Shown here piece after piece: positions 52,144 through 53,516 of a stretch of 53,516 bases of DNA. The notes under the pieces were generated by a model. It did no database searches. It worked only from the letters and a program-made list of their open reading frames with translations, and was not told the DNA's origin. The stretch is taken from assembly GCA_905479945.1 (NCBI GenBank), contig CAJQOP010000064.1, positions 1 through 53,516 of the forward strand, read 5' to 3'. A program made the translations under genes and the position numbers. Within the stretch, counting starts at the first letter, position 1. Each line of letters begins with the position of its first letter. This DNA is from an uncultured Glaciecola sp. Its GTDB lineage: Bacteria > Pseudomonadota > Gammaproteobacteria > Enterobacterales > Alteromonadaceae.

Positions 52144-53516
52144 ATGACAAAATATAAAAAAATAATTTATTCGAGTTTAGGATTAGCTTTACTTAGTGCT
52201 TGTTCTGCGACTCAACCTACGGCTTCAAACGCAAAGCAGACTCAATCACCAAACTTTCCAATTGATACACTTTCTCAAATAGCCAATGCACAGGACGCGA
52301 ATGCATCAGAGGCGAATAGTAGTGTAGAACTAACGCTTAAACAAATAATGTCTGACCCTGACTGGTTAGGGCGCCAACCCCAAAATGCTTTTTGGAGTTC
52401 GGACGGCGAATCCATTGGCTACTACCGAAAACAAACTGGTAATCCAATCCGTGACTTGTGGATAGCAGAGCCAGGTGAGAAAGGGAATGGCAGCAAGACT
52501 GAATTAGCTAACATTCATCGCTATGAATATGACGAGATCATTAACGATAAGGATATTAATTTTGTTGCTTGGATTTTCGAAGGTAATATTTTTGTGCAGT
52601 CCAAAGCAGACAAATCTGTTCGCCAAGTAACAAAGAGTTTAGATAAAGCATCCAACCTACATTTTCATAATACAGATGGAGTTTCATTTCAACGTGGCAA
52701 TAACTTTTATTCATTGAATGTCACTACGGGCATGCAAGAGCAGTTGCTGTCTTGGCACTTCGAAGAAGAAGAAACCATAGTCTCCGAGCCAAAAGATTAT
52801 ATTGCGGCTGAGCAAATTAAACTTATTGAATACGTTCGTAAGCAACGTGGTAATAGGCAATTGCGCGCCGATAACGACGAAAAATTAAAAGCAGCGAACG
52901 CAAGCATAATGACCTCTTCGTTCTACTTCGCGCCGGAGCTAAGAACGGTGCTAGCTAGTTTGTCGCCAAATGGACAATGGGCCATTGTAGTAACAACCCT
53001 AAGCAAATCGGATCGTGATGAAACTGACATCATGCCGGATTACATCGAAGAAGATGGCCGCATAAAAGCACAACGAGTGCGACAGCGTGTTGCAGATGCA
53101 AAACCCATACAGCATGATATTTGGCTGCTTGATATTAAGAGTGGTGAAAAGACGAAGTTGAGTTACAAAGTCTTGCCAGGATATAACGAAGATGTTTTAG
53201 CTGATGTGAAGCGTGAGAACGCAGAGGCAAAAGGCCAAACTTATCAAGAGAATCGTTTGCCTCGTGATATTGGCTTATTGTTCGATTGGTATGCTACAGA
53301 GCCACCAGTTAAATGGCATGACAACAGCGATAAGGTAGCTGTGATGCTTGAGGCTTGGGATAATAAGGACCGATGGATTGCGACAATAGATGTTGATGAT
53401 AAAGTATTTGAAACACAACATCGCATGCATGATCCTGCTTGGGTAAACTACCGTTTTAATGAATTTGGCTGGTTTGATGACGCAGAAACGCTCTACCTTT
53501 TATCAGAGGAGTCTGG
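52144..53516 (+). CDS. S9-type (DPP-IV/prolyl-oligopeptidase-like) lipoprotein peptidase, cut by the window edge
   Basis: An open frame of 457 codons runs to the end without a stop. It starts with a lipoprotein signal ending LLSAC (lipobox cysteine at residue 21) and continues into a DPP-IV N-terminal beta-propeller-like region: WSSDGESIGYYRK, LWIAEPGEKG, IFVQSKADKSVRQVTK, SLSPNGQWAIVV and HDIWLLDIKSGEKTKL. The catalytic alpha/beta-hydrolase domain would lie beyond the edge and is not seen. The ribosome site is weak (AAGAAC). The 239-bp gap upstream shows nothing else. Confidence 0.85.
   Translation, partial: MTKYKKIIYSSLGLALLSACSATQPTASNAKQTQSPNFPIDTLSQIANAQDANASEANSSVELTLKQIMSDPDWLGRQPQNAFWSSDGESIGYYRKQTGNPIRDLWIAEPGEKGNGSKTELANIHRYEYDEIINDKDINFVAWIFEGNIFVQSKADKSVRQVTKSLDKASNLHFHNTDGVSFQRGNNFYSLNVTTGMQEQLLSWHFEEEETIVSEPKDYIAAEQIKLIEYVRKQRGNRQLRADNDEKLKAANASIMTSSFYFAPELRTVLASLSPNGQWAIVVTTLSKSDRDETDIMPDYIEEDGRIKAQRVRQRVADAKPIQHDIWLLDIKSGEKTKLSYKVLPGYNEDVLADVKRENAEAKGQTYQENRLPRDIGLLFDWYATEPPVKWHDNSDKVAVMLEAWDNKDRWIATIDVDDKVFETQHRMHDPAWVNYRFNEFGWFDDAETLYLLSEES

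Overview
The window looks like chromosomal DNA of a marine gammaproteobacterium of the Alteromonadales, most likely a Glaciecola/Paraglaciecola-like Alteromonadaceae. This is inferred from AT-rich codon use, two large TonB-dependent receptors, an electron-transfer flavoprotein set, a CHASE3 chemoreceptor, a TRAP importer and the style of the housekeeping proteins. It holds about 45 protein genes, one of them cut by the right edge. I see no rRNA or tRNA gene, CRISPR array, prophage or complete insertion sequence. One miniature inverted-repeat element and several short tandem-repeat arrays are present.

Layout. 1-13.4 kb is metabolic: sdaA, a NUDIX hydrolase and pabB on the minus strand; fumarase and rmuC on the plus strand; an unknown membrane-anchored protein, an OsmC protein and a CvfB-like S1 protein on the minus strand; then a tightly overlapping plus-strand operon of 5-oxoprolinase subunits pxpA-pxpB-pxpC and a D-amino-acid-transaminase-like gene. 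13.4-20.8 kb is minus-strand: etfD, ybfF, a DUF2788 gene, fldA, a large exported M14 metallopeptidase and fur. A 184-bp MITE-like inverted repeat separates etfD from the divergent etfB-etfA. 23-32.7 kb holds a small exported protein, moaE, a spermidine-synthase-like protein, a TonB-dependent receptor, and a divergent operon of acyl-CoA dehydrogenase, CurA-like reductase, two SDRs and a YaiI-family gene.

The most interesting part is 32.9-47.5 kb. A 16-bp palindrome, TGTCTTATATAAGACA, lies upstream of three transcription units: (i) aldo/keto reductase, TauD/SyrP-like Fe(II)/2-oxoglutarate dioxygenase and YeiH-type sulfate/sulfite exporter; (ii) a TonB-dependent receptor; (iii) a GH31 glycosidase followed by a TRAP importer (dctQ, dctM, dctP), divergent from a GntR/HutC regulator. 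The third unit lies beside the regulator gene, so that regulator is the obvious candidate to bind the palindrome. A two-CHASE3 chemoreceptor sits inside the locus. Read together: uptake through the outer membrane (TonB receptor), uptake through the inner membrane of an anionic compound (TRAP), removal of a glycosidic aglycone (GH31), oxygenolytic C-S cleavage (dioxygenase), reduction of the resulting aldehyde (AKR) and export of sulfite or sulfate (YeiH). This matches the logic of the dioxygenase (SqoD/SquF, 'sulfo-ASDO') route for sulfoquinovose or a related sulfosugar. The substrate is an inference: the GH31 enzyme lacks the sulfonate-recognition signature of the known sulfoquinovosidase YihQ and looks YicI-like.

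47.6-53.5 kb is again general metabolism: an aromatic/aspartate aminotransferase, an NRDE protein, a cystathionine gamma-synthase-family enzyme, an exported glutathione peroxidase, and the start of an S9-type lipoprotein peptidase that runs off the window. A recurring oddity is that short tandem arrays (units of 13, 17 and 18 bp) sit at or across the 3' ends of genes.
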